Source: Hyphomicrobiales bacterium (GTDB lineage: Bacteria > Pseudomonadota > Alphaproteobacteria > Parvibaculales > Parvibaculaceae). From it: 64,000 nucleotides of DNA. The DNA lies in the NCBI GenBank assembly GCA_016124805.1, contig WGND01000009.1:180606-244605 (forward strand). The letters run 5' to 3'. Position numbers and translations under genes: made by a program. Within the stretch, counting starts at the first letter, position 1. The number at the start of each line of letters is the position of its first letter. Below are positions 37,125-45,926 of this stretch, one piece after another. A model generated the notes under the pieces. It ran no database searches, was not told the origin of the DNA, and saw only the letters and a program-made list of their open reading frames with translations.

Positions 37125-38344
37125 CAGGCGTGTAATGGGCTGGCGGTCAGAAGGCGCGCATAGATTTCGAGCGTGGCATGACACATGGCGCCGAGCGAGA
37201 AATGCGTTGCGACATTTTCCCGTCCGCGCAGGCCCATCTCATGGCGCGCGGCTTCATCCATCTCCATCAGTGACATCATGGCACCTGCCAGCGCCTGCGC
37301 GTCACCTGACGGCACGCTCAATCCTGTCGCCTTTGCCTCGCCGACAAGCGGCGGGACCAGAACCGTTTCGCGCTGGCCGCCCGCATCACTGACGATCACC
37401 GGGCGACGCATCGCCTGGGCTTCCACCGCGACACGGCCAAAGGGTTCGGCCTCAATCGAGGGCGAGAGCACAATATCGGCAAGCGCATAAATGGCGGGCA
37501 TGTCGCTGCCATGGCCCGGCAGCAGCACATGCTGGCTCAGTCCGGCCTTGGCAATGGCGGCCTCCAGCTCGGCGCGATAGCCATCGCGTCCCTGCGCATC
37601 ACCAACCAGCAGCAACAGGAAGTCTTCTTCCAGCCTGGCGTCCAGCAGAAGGCGCGCGGCCTCAATGGCCAGCGCCTGCCCCTTCCAGCGCGTCAGGCGT
37701 GCGGGCAGGAGAAAGACCGTCGATTTGCGGGTGCCAATGCCCCAGTTCTCGCGCAAGGCATGGACCTTGGCCGGGTCGACGTGATGGGGATCGAAATGGG
37801 CGATGTCGATGCCGCGCGGCACGGTGAAGACGCGGGCGGCATCGGGCGCATGAATGCGCATGATCCGTTCTGCGGTATAGGCGGAATTGGCGATCACGGC
37901 ATCGCCGCGCGCGAGCACGGAATTGTAAAACACTTTCAGCCGCGGCTTTTCATGCACCTTGGCATGATAGGTCGTAACAAAGGGGCGACCGGTGCGTCGT
38001 GCCGCCGCCAGGGCGCTCCAGGCGGGCGCGCGCGAACGGGCATGAACGAGATCGATTTTCTCCCGCGTGATCAGCCGCGTGAGCCGCTCGACATTGAGCC
38101 CCATGATGACAGGATTTTTCGACTGGGCAGCGATTTCGACATGTTCGCCCCCAAGTGCTTCGAGTTCTCCGACCATGCGCCCGCCGCGACTGGCGACAAT
38201 GGCACGGCCACCGGCGGCCACAATGGCGCGCGCCATATCAAGCGTGGTGCGCTCCGCCCCGCCCGTCTCGAGCGAGGGAATGACCTGCAGGATTGTCGGA
38301 CGGCTCGGGCCTTTGAGCGGATTTTCTTTTCTTGTCGCGGTCAC
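37124..38344 (-). CDS. Glycosyltransferase family 4 protein
   Basis: About 406 residues from a GTG at 38344 with GAGG eight bases upstream. Longer starts at 38401 (ATG) and 38452 add a low-quality N-terminus. It is a GT-B fold enzyme: N-terminal acceptor domain TILQVIPSLETGGAERTTLDMARAI, and C-terminal donor domain TVFLLPARLTRWKGQALAIEAARLL, LLVGDAQG, and ADIVLSPSIEAEPFGRVAVEAQAM, with the Glu pair that contacts the nucleotide-sugar. It likely builds lipopolysaccharide core or exopolysaccharide at the inner membrane. The sugar is unknown. Confidence 0.88.
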   Translation of the reverse strand: MTATRKENPLKGPSRPTILQVIPSLETGGAERTTLDMARAIVAAGGRAIVASRGGRMVGELEALGGEHVEIAAQSKNPVIMGLNVERLTRLITREKIDLVHARSRAPAWSALAAARRTGRPFVTTYHAKVHEKPRLKVFYNSVLARGDAVIANSAYTAERIMRIHAPDAARVFTVPRGIDIAHFDPHHVDPAKVHALRENWGIGTRKSTVFLLPARLTRWKGQALAIEAARLLLDARLEEDFLLLLVGDAQGRDGYRAELEAAIAKAGLSQHVLLPGHGSDMPAIYALADIVLSPSIEAEPFGRVAVEAQAMRRPVIVSDAGGQRETVLVPPLVGEAKATGLSVPSGDAQALAGAMMSLMEMDEAARHEMGLRGRENVATHFSLGAMCHATLEIYARLLTASPLHA

Positions 38345-38420
38345 GGGTCTGGCCTCATGGCTTGCATGCGAGCGATGGAGACGACAGTTTAGCACGCTCA
38401 TCACTTGAAGGCGCTTCACC

Positions 38421-39200
38421 ATGAACGAGACAGCAAATCCCGGCAAGCTCAAGCGCGACGGCGCCGATTATCTCGCCTATCTGCGCGACCAGCCTGAAAA
38501 GCCCGCAGGCCCCACCGGCGTCACATGGCTTGGCGGCTTCAAATCCGACATGACAGGCACCAAGGCCAGCGCCCTGTCACAATGGGCGCAAACCAGCCAG
38601 CGCTCTTTTCTGCGGTTTGACTATTTCGCCCATGGGCAATCTTCCGGTGATTTTGCGGACGGCACAATTGGCCGCTGGCGCGAGGATGCGCTGGCCGCCT
38701 TCGACGCCCTGAGCGAGGGGCCGCAGATTGTTGTCGGTTCCAGCATGGGCGGCTGGATCGCCCTTCTGCTGACCCTTGCCCGGCCTGAACGCGTCAAGGC
38801 GCTGGTGCTCATTGCGCCCGCGCCCGACTTCACCGAAGACCTCATGTGGAAGAATTTCCCGGCCGAGATTCAGGCTACGATCATGCGCGATGGCCGTTAT
38901 GAACAGCCAAGCGACTATGATGACGAACCCTATGTGATCACGCGCAGACTGATCGAAGAAGGCCGCCAGCATCTCCTGCTTGGTGCCCCCATTGCGCTGT
39001 CATGTCCCGTGCGCATCCTGCAGGGCATGGCCGATGTTGATGTGCCATGGCAACACGCCATGCGCCTCGTTGAAATGATTGCGCATGACGATGTGACGAT
39101 CCATCTGGGCAAGTCCGGGGATCATCGCCTTTCGACACCGGCAGACATCAACCGACTCTGCCACGAGATCGAGACATTGATCTGGCAACTCGAAGCCTGA
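38421..39200 (+). CDS. Alpha/beta hydrolase, ABHD10-like
   Basis: 259 residues. It has VTWLGGFKSDMTGTKA near the N-terminus, RFDYFAHGQSSG, the nucleophile elbow VVGSSMGGWIALL (Ser near residue 108), an acid in LQGMADVDVPW, and a His in GDHRLSTP. The order and motifs match the alphaproteobacterial and mitochondrial ABHD10 group (acyl-protein thioesterase / mycophenolic-acid glucuronide esterase). The substrate here is unknown. It is divergent from the glycosyltransferase. Confidence 0.85.
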   Translation: MNETANPGKLKRDGADYLAYLRDQPEKPAGPTGVTWLGGFKSDMTGTKASALSQWAQTSQRSFLRFDYFAHGQSSGDFADGTIGRWREDALAAFDALSEGPQIVVGSSMGGWIALLLTLARPERVKALVLIAPAPDFTEDLMWKNFPAEIQATIMRDGRYEQPSDYDDEPYVITRRLIEEGRQHLLLGAPIALSCPVRILQGMADVDVPWQHAMRLVEMIAHDDVTIHLGKSGDHRLSTPADINRLCHEIETLIWQLEA

Positions 39201-39209
39201 GAGCCGCCC

Positions 39210-39602
39210 TCAGTCGATCTGGGGCAGCATGCGGTCCTTGTTGTGGAAATAGTTGCGCGCAAAAGCCGTCAGCTGGGCATCAGAGGGATGGTCAATCGTT
39301 TCGATCCCGACCACCTTGTCGGCAAGGGCGGCATGCTTTGCCTGCAGATGTTTGAAGAGTTCAAACTTCGCATTGGCCGGTCCCACGATCAGAATCTCGC
39401 CAAAGGCGCCAAGCTTGGCGGCGACATCCTCGTAATAGGTTGTGTCTTCAACGGCGCGCCAGCCGCGCGACTTGCCGGCGCTGTGCCTGGAATGTTTGAG
39501 CGAATGGGCGCGCAGGGTTTCGGTGACGCTCTCATCGGGATTAAAGGAAACGATATGGGCTTCGTGGTGGTCGATCCAGACGGCTGCATGGAAATGGGTC
39601 AT
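39210..39602 (-). CDS. baeRF-like / translational machinery family protein
   Basis: A 130-residue protein opening HFHAAVWIDHHEAHIVSFN, with ILIVGPANAKFELFKHLQAKH in the centre and VVGIETIDHPSDAQLTAFARNYF near the end. It belongs to the small bacterial eRF1-domain-like group that NCBI labels 'translational machinery protein'. The GPANAK segment corresponds to the conserved central loop. The biochemical role is unproven; a ribosome- or stress-related role is inferred from the fold. It is monocistronic, facing the ABHD10-like gene convergently. Confidence 0.72.
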   Translation of the reverse strand: MTHFHAAVWIDHHEAHIVSFNPDESVTETLRAHSLKHSRHSAGKSRGWRAVEDTTYYEDVAAKLGAFGEILIVGPANAKFELFKHLQAKHAALADKVVGIETIDHPSDAQLTAFARNYFHNKDRMLPQID

Positions 39603-39679
39603 GTTGTTCTCCCTTTTCTTCAGTATAGCATCTGTCCGCCGCGCGCCCCTGAGGCAAATGGCAGCGCTGCCGCCATGCG

Positions 39680-40573
39680 TCAGTCTGTCTCCTCGGCAAG
39701 AAGCGCGCGCAACCCTTCGCGATAGTTCGGATAGCGAAGGGTGACACCCAGCTCATCATGCAGGCGCTGATTGGTCACACGCTTTGACTCGCTGTAAAAA
39801 CTCCGCGCCATGGGCGAGAGCTCTGCGGCCTCGAAGTCGATTTCGGGCGGCGGCGCCATGCCCAGCAGCTCGGCTGCAAAGGCCACGACATCCTGCGGCG
39901 GGGCCGCTTCATCATCGCAGACATTATAGGCGCGGCCCGGATGTGGCCTGTCGATTGAGGCTTCGAGAATGCCTGCAATATCTTCGACGTGAATGCGGGA
40001 AAAGACCTGACCCGGTTTGATGATGCGTCGGGCCTTGCCCTCGCGCAGGCTTTGCAGCTGATTGCGACCGGGGCCATAGATGCCTGCAAGCCGGAAAATA
40101 TGGAGCGGCAGATCATGCGCTTCGGCCAGTGCCTGCCAGCCCTGTTCGGCTGCAAGGCGGCGCGCGCCCCGTTCCGTGCCCGGCTCAAGCGGGCTCTCCT
40201 CATCCACCCAGTCCCCTTCGCGGTCGCCGTAGACGCCCGTGGTCGACAGGTAGCCGAGCCATTGGAGGTCGGGGGCCAGCCCGGCTATCGCCTTGCCATG
40301 GACCGCCAGCACCGGATCACCCGTTTCACCCGGCGGCACCGAAAGCAGCAAATGGGTCGTGCCCTTCAGTGCGGCGTCCGCATCGGCCAGACGCCCGTCA
40401 AAAAGATAGGCCGCAACGCCCTGCTCTTTCATACGCTCGGCCTTTTCCGGCTGACGGCAGGTGCCGGCAATCTCAAACCCGCGCGCGGCCAGCCTGCGCC
40501 CCAGCGCCGCAGCGCTGAAACCATAACCAAAGCAAAAAAGCCTCGGGCGTGGGGTTGTCGGGTCGGCGGGCAT
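39680..40573 (-). CDS. NAD-dependent epimerase/SDR family protein (YeeZ-like)
   Basis: A 297-residue extended-SDR protein. The dinucleotide site near the N-terminus is degenerate (FCFGYGFSAAALGRRLAARG), the active-site-like YLSTTGVYGDREGDWVDE carries a Tyr, and later segments RLAGIYGPGRNQLQSL and FSRIHVEDIAGILEAS are typical of the epimerase/dehydratase family. The exact sugar or cofactor substrate is unknown. Confidence 0.82.
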   Translation of the reverse strand: MPADPTTPRPRLFCFGYGFSAAALGRRLAARGFEIAGTCRQPEKAERMKEQGVAAYLFDGRLADADAALKGTTHLLLSVPPGETGDPVLAVHGKAIAGLAPDLQWLGYLSTTGVYGDREGDWVDEESPLEPGTERGARRLAAEQGWQALAEAHDLPLHIFRLAGIYGPGRNQLQSLREGKARRIIKPGQVFSRIHVEDIAGILEASIDRPHPGRAYNVCDDEAAPPQDVVAFAAELLGMAPPPEIDFEAAELSPMARSFYSESKRVTNQRLHDELGVTLRYPNYREGLRALLAEETD

Positions 40574-40627
40574 TTATGTCTCCTGTTTCACTTGCAACTC
40601 CGGGCCGTCTGGCGGACCTTAGCGCCC

Positions 40628-41428
40628 ATGATGACAAACCGACACCCTTCTTGCCGACTGCCGCTGCTGGCCGCCCTTTTCGCCATGACGCTCGCCCTGC
40701 CTGCACTGGCACAAACCGACGCGGCGACAGCGGCGGCAGATTCCTATGATGACTGCGTCGCCCTGATCGACAGCGACCCGGCCAGGGCGCTTGATTATGC
40801 GCAGCAGATGGAAAAGCAGACAGGTGGTATCGCGGCCATTCATTGCAAGGGACTGGCCCTGGCCGCCATTGGTCGCCATGAAGAGGCCGGTGAAGTGCTT
40901 TACGATCTGGCCGAGCGCATTCCCTTTGCGGATGGAACCGCACGTGCCGAAGTCTATGCGCAGGCGGCTGATGATTTCATGCAGAGTGACAATCACGACA
41001 TGACGCGGCTTGCTATTGATGGCGCGATTGAACAGGACCCGGCAGAGTCTGATTATCGCCTGACGCGGGCGCGACTGCGGGCGCTTGACAAGGACTGGAC
41101 AGGCGTTCGTGACGACCTCTCCGAAGCCCTGGCTGAAAACCCCAATCTCGTTTCGGCACTCACCTTGCGGGCAACAGCCAACCGGCTATTGGGCTATCCC
41201 AAGGCGGCGATTGTTGACGCCGATCACGCGGTTGAATTTTCGCCGCATAATCTCGACGCCCTGCTGGAGCGTGGCCGGGTGCGCAGTGCCCTTGGCAATA
41301 TTGCGGGCGCGCGGACCGACTGGGAAGACCTTGTCCGCTATGCGCAAAAGACAGGCCGCAGCAGCGACCCGGCGGTTGATCTGGCAAAATCCTATCTCGC
41401 CGAGGTGCCGTCCACCGCGACGCCATAG
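40628..41428 (+). CDS. Secreted TPR protein
   Basis: 266 residues from the ATG at 40628; the track frame extends back to 39989, overlapping the SDR gene in antisense. A signal peptide (LLAALFAMTLALPALAQ) precedes about five TPR-like helical pairs (for example YPKAAIVDADHAVEFSPHNLDALLERGRVRSALGN). It is a periplasmic scaffold of unknown partner. Its last 37 bases overlap the 3' end of queG on the other strand. Confidence 0.78.
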   Translation: MMTNRHPSCRLPLLAALFAMTLALPALAQTDAATAAADSYDDCVALIDSDPARALDYAQQMEKQTGGIAAIHCKGLALAAIGRHEEAGEVLYDLAERIPFADGTARAEVYAQAADDFMQSDNHDMTRLAIDGAIEQDPAESDYRLTRARLRALDKDWTGVRDDLSEALAENPNLVSALTLRATANRLLGYPKAAIVDADHAVEFSPHNLDALLERGRVRSALGNIAGARTDWEDLVRYAQKTGRSSDPAVDLAKSYLAEVPSTATP

Positions 41429-42555
41429 GCCTGCCATTCGGCGCGCACATCCCCGTCCGTTTCAGCAGTGAGATAATCGCCTGCCAGCGCGGCGAGCGCC
41501 TCAGCCCCCTTGAGTTCACCCATCGCCCAGACGGCCATGGCGCGCACCAGCGGCGATGGATCGGCCATCAAGTGCCGGACCTGATGGGCAAGCGCCTCAT
41601 CTCCTGAATTGCCCATCGCGATCAGCACATTGCGAATAAAGCGATCACGGCCGATGCGCTTGACAGGCGAGGCCGTGAAGAAACTTCTGAACATCGGATC
41701 GTCGAGACCCGCCAGATCGGCAAGCGATGGCGCGCGCAATTCATCACGCGGCCTCAGCGCCACCTCACTGGCGGCCATGGCAAATTTGTTCCAGGGGCAA
41801 ACCGCCAGACAATCATCACAGCCATAGATGCGATTACCCATCGGCTTTCGAAACTCGCTCGGAATATGGCCCTTGAATTCGATACTGAGGTAGGAGAGAC
41901 AGCGCCGCGCATCGAGCTCATAAGGTTTGGGAAAAGCTTTCGTCGGGCAGACATCGAGACAGTTGCTGCATTGGCCGCAATGGTCCTCGTGGCGCGTATC
42001 GGGTTCAAATTCAAGCGTCGTGAAAATGGAGCCGAGAAAAAACCAGGATCCAAGTTTGCGTGAGACAAGATTTGTGTGCTTGCCCTGCCAGCCGAGGCCG
42101 GCCGCTTCAGCCAGCGGCTTCTCCATGACCGGGGCCGTGTCCACAAAGACCTTCACCTCCGCACCTGATGTTTCGGCAAGCCATCGGGCCACCTGCTTCA
42201 GACGTGTCTTGATGAGATCGTGATAATCGCGATTGCGGGCATAGACGGAAATGGCACCACTTGTTTTCTGTTCCAGCAGATCGAGGGGATTTTCATCCGG
42301 CCCATAGGTCATGGCGAGCATGATGATGCTGCGGGCCTCGGGCCAGAGCGTTGCGGGATCAGATCGGCGCGCCGCCGTCTCCGCCATCCAGGCCATGTCG
42401 CCATGACGCCCGTCAGCCAGCCAGCTTTGGAGTGCCGCAGGCAGATCAGGCCGGGCATCGACACGCAGAAAACCGATATCGTCAAAGCCGGCTTCGCGCG
42501 CGCGCTCCAGCAGCGCGGGCTTGAGGGCGCGGGGATCAGAAATCGAGATTGGCAT
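41392..42555 (-). CDS. queG: Epoxyqueuosine reductase QueG
   Basis: 387 residues from the ATG at 42555; the track's 42744 start is too long. It is a cobalamin- and two-[4Fe-4S]-dependent enzyme that performs the last step of queuosine synthesis on tRNA. Cluster motifs CGQCSNCLDVCPTKAF and YGCDDCLAVCPWN are intact, the catalytic Asp region VFVDTAPVMEKPLAEAAGLGWQGKH is present, and the C-terminal HEAT-like tail (LIAMGNSGDEALAHQVRHL) binds tRNA. The start overlaps the end of the GST gene by 20 bases. Confidence 0.94.
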   Translation of the reverse strand: MPISISDPRALKPALLERAREAGFDDIGFLRVDARPDLPAALQSWLADGRHGDMAWMAETAARRSDPATLWPEARSIIMLAMTYGPDENPLDLLEQKTSGAISVYARNRDYHDLIKTRLKQVARWLAETSGAEVKVFVDTAPVMEKPLAEAAGLGWQGKHTNLVSRKLGSWFFLGSIFTTLEFEPDTRHEDHCGQCSNCLDVCPTKAFPKPYELDARRCLSYLSIEFKGHIPSEFRKPMGNRIYGCDDCLAVCPWNKFAMAASEVALRPRDELRAPSLADLAGLDDPMFRSFFTASPVKRIGRDRFIRNVLIAMGNSGDEALAHQVRHLMADPSPLVRAMAVWAMGELKGAEALAALAGDYLTAETDGDVRAEWQAYGVAVDGTSAR

Positions 42556-43216
42556 AGAGCTTTGGCGGCGGCATGCCGGCCACATGGTCGGCAAGGATCG
42601 CACGGAATGACGGGCGCGACTTGATGCGGACATACCAGTCCTTGGCGCCGGGATACTGGTTCCACGGCACATCGCCAACATAATCAAGGCAGGAGAAATG
42701 CGCCGCCGCGGTGAGATCGGCCAGACTGAGCGCGTCGCCTGCAAGCCAGTTGCGCTCCTCCATCAGGTAGCAGATGTAATCAAGGTGATAGCGCAGATTA
42801 TGCAGGGCGGCGCGCACGACGCTCATCTCCGGCCCGCCGCCGCCTTCCGCCGCGCTCAGATAGCGCTTGGTCACTTTCTCGAAGATCAGGCCGTCACCTA
42901 CTTCCATCGCGAATTTTGTATCGAACCAGTCCACCAGCCGGCGGATTTCGGCCCGCGACAGCGCGTCGCCCGGCAACAGGGCAACCGAGGTTTGGGTTTC
43001 TTCGAGATATTCCGCAATGGGTTTGGCGCCGCAGATCACGTCGCCATCCGGCTCCAGCAGCACCGGCACAAGGCCCGCAGGATTGAGCGCCAGAAATTCA
43101 TGGCGGCGTTCCCAGTCGCGCTCCTCCACCAGTTCGAAAGGCAGGCCCTTTTCAGCCAGCAAAAGGCGCACCGTGCGGGAGGCTGGTGAAATCGGCAGAT
43201 GGTAGAGCTGGCGCAT
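42536..43216 (-). CDS. Glutathione S-transferase family protein
   Basis: 226 residues from the ATG at 43216 (MRQLYHLPISPASRTVRLLLAEKG); the track adds 40 residues. It has a thioredoxin-like N-domain with cis-Pro in NPAGLVPVLLEPDG and CGAKPIAEYLEE, then a helical C-domain (WLAGDALSLADLTAAAHFSCLDYVGDVPW). The initial Ser/Tyr candidate is consistent with a GST of the DCMD/beta-like broad group. It is coupled by overlap to queG. Confidence 0.87.
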   Translation of the reverse strand: MRQLYHLPISPASRTVRLLLAEKGLPFELVEERDWERRHEFLALNPAGLVPVLLEPDGDVICGAKPIAEYLEETQTSVALLPGDALSRAEIRRLVDWFDTKFAMEVGDGLIFEKVTKRYLSAAEGGGGPEMSVVRAALHNLRYHLDYICYLMEERNWLAGDALSLADLTAAAHFSCLDYVGDVPWNQYPGAKDWYVRIKSRPSFRAILADHVAGMPPPKLYANLDF

Positions 43217-43280
43217 GGCTTCACAATTCAAATAAATATCGTCCGATGCGGGGGCAAAGGCTGTCGTTGTTCTTGTCGCG

Positions 43281-43679
43281 TCAGTTTTTTGGCCTGGCGG
43301 CCAAATCATCAATGATCGGGCAATCGGGTCGGTCATCGCCGTGGCATTTCCGTGCCAGGGAGGCGAGCTGATCGCGCATTTCTTTCAGTTCCGCTATCTT
43401 GTTTTCGATCTCTTCAATATGACTTTCGGCCAGCGCCTTCACGTCTGCCGAGCTGCGGCTGCGGTCGCGATAAAGTGCCAGCAGATCGCGACACTGGGCA
43501 ATGGTGAAGCCGAGGCTTCTGGCCCGCGAGACAAAACGGAGAAGTGCGACCTCATCATCCGTATAGGCACGATATCCGTTCTGCGCCCGATCCGGGCTTT
43601 CAATCAGATGAATGTCTTCGTAATAGCGGATCGTCTTGGCGGGCACGCCGGACCGCTCTGCGGCTTCACCGATATTCAT
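43281..43679 (-). CDS. MerR-family copper-responsive regulator, CueR/HmrR-like
   Basis: 132 residues from the ATG at 43679 (MNIGEAAERSGVPAKTIRYYEDI), two bases after the stop of the NDUFA9-like gene. It has a MerR helix-turn-helix and wing, then the dimerisation coiled coil, then the metal loop CHGDDRPDCPII with the two Cys spaced as in CueR, which bind Cu(I) (or Ag/Au). No copper ATPase or chaperone gene is in the window, so its target is elsewhere. Confidence 0.88.
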   Translation of the reverse strand: MNIGEAAERSGVPAKTIRYYEDIHLIESPDRAQNGYRAYTDDEVALLRFVSRARSLGFTIAQCRDLLALYRDRSRSSADVKALAESHIEEIENKIAELKEMRDQLASLARKCHGDDRPDCPIIDDLAARPKN

Positions 43680-43681
43680 GA

Positions 43682-44665
43682 TCAACCTGCCGTTATCTGC
43701 TCATACTGACCGGTACGACGGAAACGATAGAGATAGGTGCCGATGACAGCTTCTGGCGAGGTGGGCACAATACCGAGATCTTCAAGCGAACGTGCCTCGC
43801 TCACAGCCTCTGCACTCACCACATTGTCGCTCTTCAGAAGCTCGACCTGATCAACCGTCAACAGGGGCGAGGGCAGCAGCTGCAGGAAAAACGCCTGAAA
43901 CTTGGCAGCAAAGAAAGGCAGCGGCAGCAAAAGACGCTCGCGCCGGATTGTCTTGAGCACCAGCACCATCAAATCGCGGAAGCTGTAAACCTCGGGTCCG
44001 CCAAGCTCAAAGATTTTGCCTTCAATCCCGCGCGCAAGAACTTCCACCACGGCCTGCGCCACATCCTTCACATAGACCGGCTGGAACTTCGTCTTGCCAC
44101 CACCAATGAGTGGCAGGAAAGGCGAAATGCGCGCCAGTGCGGCAAAGCGGTTGAAGAAATCATCTTCCGGGCCAAACACAATTGAGGGCCGCAGAATGAC
44201 GGCGGTCGGTATGGCCTTCAACACGGCGGCCTCGCCTTCAGCCTTGCTCACCGCATAATCCGAGGTGCTGTCATCATCGGCCCCGATCGCCGACATCTGG
44301 ATGAAGGTCCTGATGCCCTGTTCGGCTGCCAGACTGGCCACGCGCTGGGCGCCCTCGCTCTGCACCGAGTCAAATTTCTGCTTGCCGCTTTCATAGAGGA
44401 TGCCGACAAGATTGATGACGGCATCCGCCCCCATCAGCGCATCGCGCACCGAGGCATCATCCCTGATATTGGCCTGAACAAGTTCGATCTGCCCGACATC
44501 GCCCATGGGGCGCAGGAACATGGCCTGATTGGGCCGACGTGTTGCCACCCACATGCGATAGCCCTGGCGTGCCAGCGCCTGCACGATGTGCCGCCCCAGA
44601 AAACCCGAACCGCCGAAAATGGTAATCGTTGCGCCTGCCGGCAAAGCCAAAGCCTTCGAAGACAT
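43682..44665 (-). CDS. NDUFA9-like atypical SDR / complex I assembly-associated protein
   Basis: 327 residues from the ATG at 44665 with AGGAG five bases upstream. The Rossmann glycine motif ITIFGGSGFLGRHIVQALARQGY opens the protein. Further motifs are VINLVGILYESGKQKFDSVQSEGAQRVASLAAEQG and VILRPSIVFGPEDDFFNRFAALAR. This is the alphaproteobacterial homologue group of mitochondrial complex I subunit NDUFA9, an NAD(P)H-binding protein lacking the catalytic Tyr-Lys pair. A C-terminal hydrophobic stretch (LLLPLPFFAAKFQAFFLQLLP) may associate with the membrane. Confidence 0.85.
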   Translation of the reverse strand: MSSKALALPAGATITIFGGSGFLGRHIVQALARQGYRMWVATRRPNQAMFLRPMGDVGQIELVQANIRDDASVRDALMGADAVINLVGILYESGKQKFDSVQSEGAQRVASLAAEQGIRTFIQMSAIGADDDSTSDYAVSKAEGEAAVLKAIPTAVILRPSIVFGPEDDFFNRFAALARISPFLPLIGGGKTKFQPVYVKDVAQAVVEVLARGIEGKIFELGGPEVYSFRDLMVLVLKTIRRERLLLPLPFFAAKFQAFFLQLLPSPLLTVDQVELLKSDNVVSAEAVSEARSLEDLGIVPTSPEAVIGTYLYRFRRTGQYEQITAG

Positions 44666-44842
44666 GCTCACTCCTGATTTCACGCTCCCGGAATGTCACC
44701 GAAAGCCATACGTCCTGCCCTCATCCGCAACAGGCAGGCCAATTCCTGACATTCTTGATAACCCATGCCTGCGCCGCGGGCAAAGGCATTGACGTCACGC
44801 CCCTGCCGCCCGGAAGACTATCATTCTCCCGCACTGATCTCA

Positions 44843-44871
44843 TTGACATTAGGTGATGGTCAATTTATGTC
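44843..44871 (+). promoter_or_regulatory. Sigma-70-type promoter of tRNA-Leu
   Basis: A consensus TTGACA is followed after 17 bases by TATGTC, which would start a transcript about seven bases before tRNA-Leu. Confidence 0.6.
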
Positions 44872-44884
44872 TGCGCCTCTGTGT

Positions 44885-44971
44885 GCCCAGGTGGCGGAAT
44901 TGGTAGACGCACTAGCTTCAGGTGCTAGCGCTCGCAAGGGCGTGGAAGTTCGAGTCTTCTCCTGGGCACCA
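44885..44971 (+). tRNA. tRNA-Leu (anticodon CAG)
   Basis: An 87-nt class II tRNA. GCCCAGG pairs with CCTGGGC, the D-arm is GGCGGAATTGGTAGACGC, the anticodon arm CTAGCTTCAGGTGCTAG gives CAG, a variable arm is present (CGCTCGCAAGGGCG), and the T-arm is GGAAGTTCGAGTCTTCT-like. The CCA end is encoded. A T-run (CCTTTTTT) follows. Confidence 0.96.
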
Positions 44972-45083
44972 ACCTTTTTTAGACTTCAATAGGCTTTTGG
45001 GCCTGTTGATCGCGGGTCACTACCAAGAGCCCGCAGAAAAGTCAGACGGGCAGGTCTTTTTGCCCTGCCACGGAGCAAGTCTC

Positions 45084-45695
45084 ATGACGGTTACGCTGCA
45101 TCGGGGCGACCTGCCGGATGGCCTCACTTTTGGCAACTCAGTCGCCGTTGACAGTGAGACCATGGGGCTCAACCCCCAGCGCGACCCGCTTTGCGTGGTC
45201 CAGCTCTCCGCCGGTGACGGCACGGCCCATATCGTCCAGCTTGATCGCGGCACCTATCGTGCGCCCAATCTGCGCGCGCTCATGGGCAATCCCGATGTCC
45301 TGAAGATTTTTCACTTCGCCCGCTTCGATGTGGCCATGATCCAGCGCTATCTGGGTGTTGTGACGAGCCCGATCTATTGCACCAAGATCGCCTCCAAGCT
45401 TGTGCGCACCTATACCGACCGCCACGGTCTCAAGGATCTGACGCGCGAAATCCTCAATATCGACATGTCCAAGCAGCAGCAGAGCTCGGACTGGGGGGCA
45501 GCAGACCTCACCGAAGCCCAACTTGCCTATGCCGCCTCTGATGTCCTCTATCTGCATCAGCTCAAGGATGCGCTGGATGGCATGCTGCAGCGGGAGGGCC
45601 GCACAGAGCTTGCCAATGCCTGCTTTGCCTTCCTGCCGGTGCGCGCCGCCCTTGATCTTTCGGGCTGGCCGGATGTCGATATTTTCGCGCACTGA
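45084..45695 (+). CDS. Ribonuclease D-type 3'-5' exonuclease (single domain)
   Basis: 203 residues from the ATG at 45084, with GGAG eight bases before; the track start 44922 lies inside tRNA-Leu and is wrong. The DEDDy exonuclease motifs are VDSETMGL, FHFARFDVAM and YAASDVLYLHQL. There is no HRDC domain, so it is about half the size of E. coli RNase D. This is a common alphaproteobacterial form placed upstream of lptC. It probably trims tRNA 3' ends. Confidence 0.9.
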   Translation: MTVTLHRGDLPDGLTFGNSVAVDSETMGLNPQRDPLCVVQLSAGDGTAHIVQLDRGTYRAPNLRALMGNPDVLKIFHFARFDVAMIQRYLGVVTSPIYCTKIASKLVRTYTDRHGLKDLTREILNIDMSKQQQSSDWGAADLTEAQLAYAASDVLYLHQLKDALDGMLQREGRTELANACFAFLPVRAALDLSGWPDVDIFAH

Positions 45696-45926
45696 GTGCG
45701 CCGAGCCTGACGGCTGCGCCACAGCCGGCAAACTGCCGGACCAAGGCGGCTCCTTCGTTGACGCCCGACTCCCCTTACGCGCATACTGCGGCACGGATTA
45801 TGGCGCCTGATCAATCATTTCAGGTCCATTCTCACAGCGAAGCGCTGCGCCCCCCGAGCGCTTCATTCACTCGCGTAACGGCAGTTGCCTGTCGGCCCGC
45901 GCGATCACGATAAAGAGCGCATCTCG

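Noticed and set aside
44922-45083. N-terminal extension of the RNase D ORF
   Set aside because: It lies partly inside tRNA-Leu; the ATG at 45084 has a good ribosome binding site.
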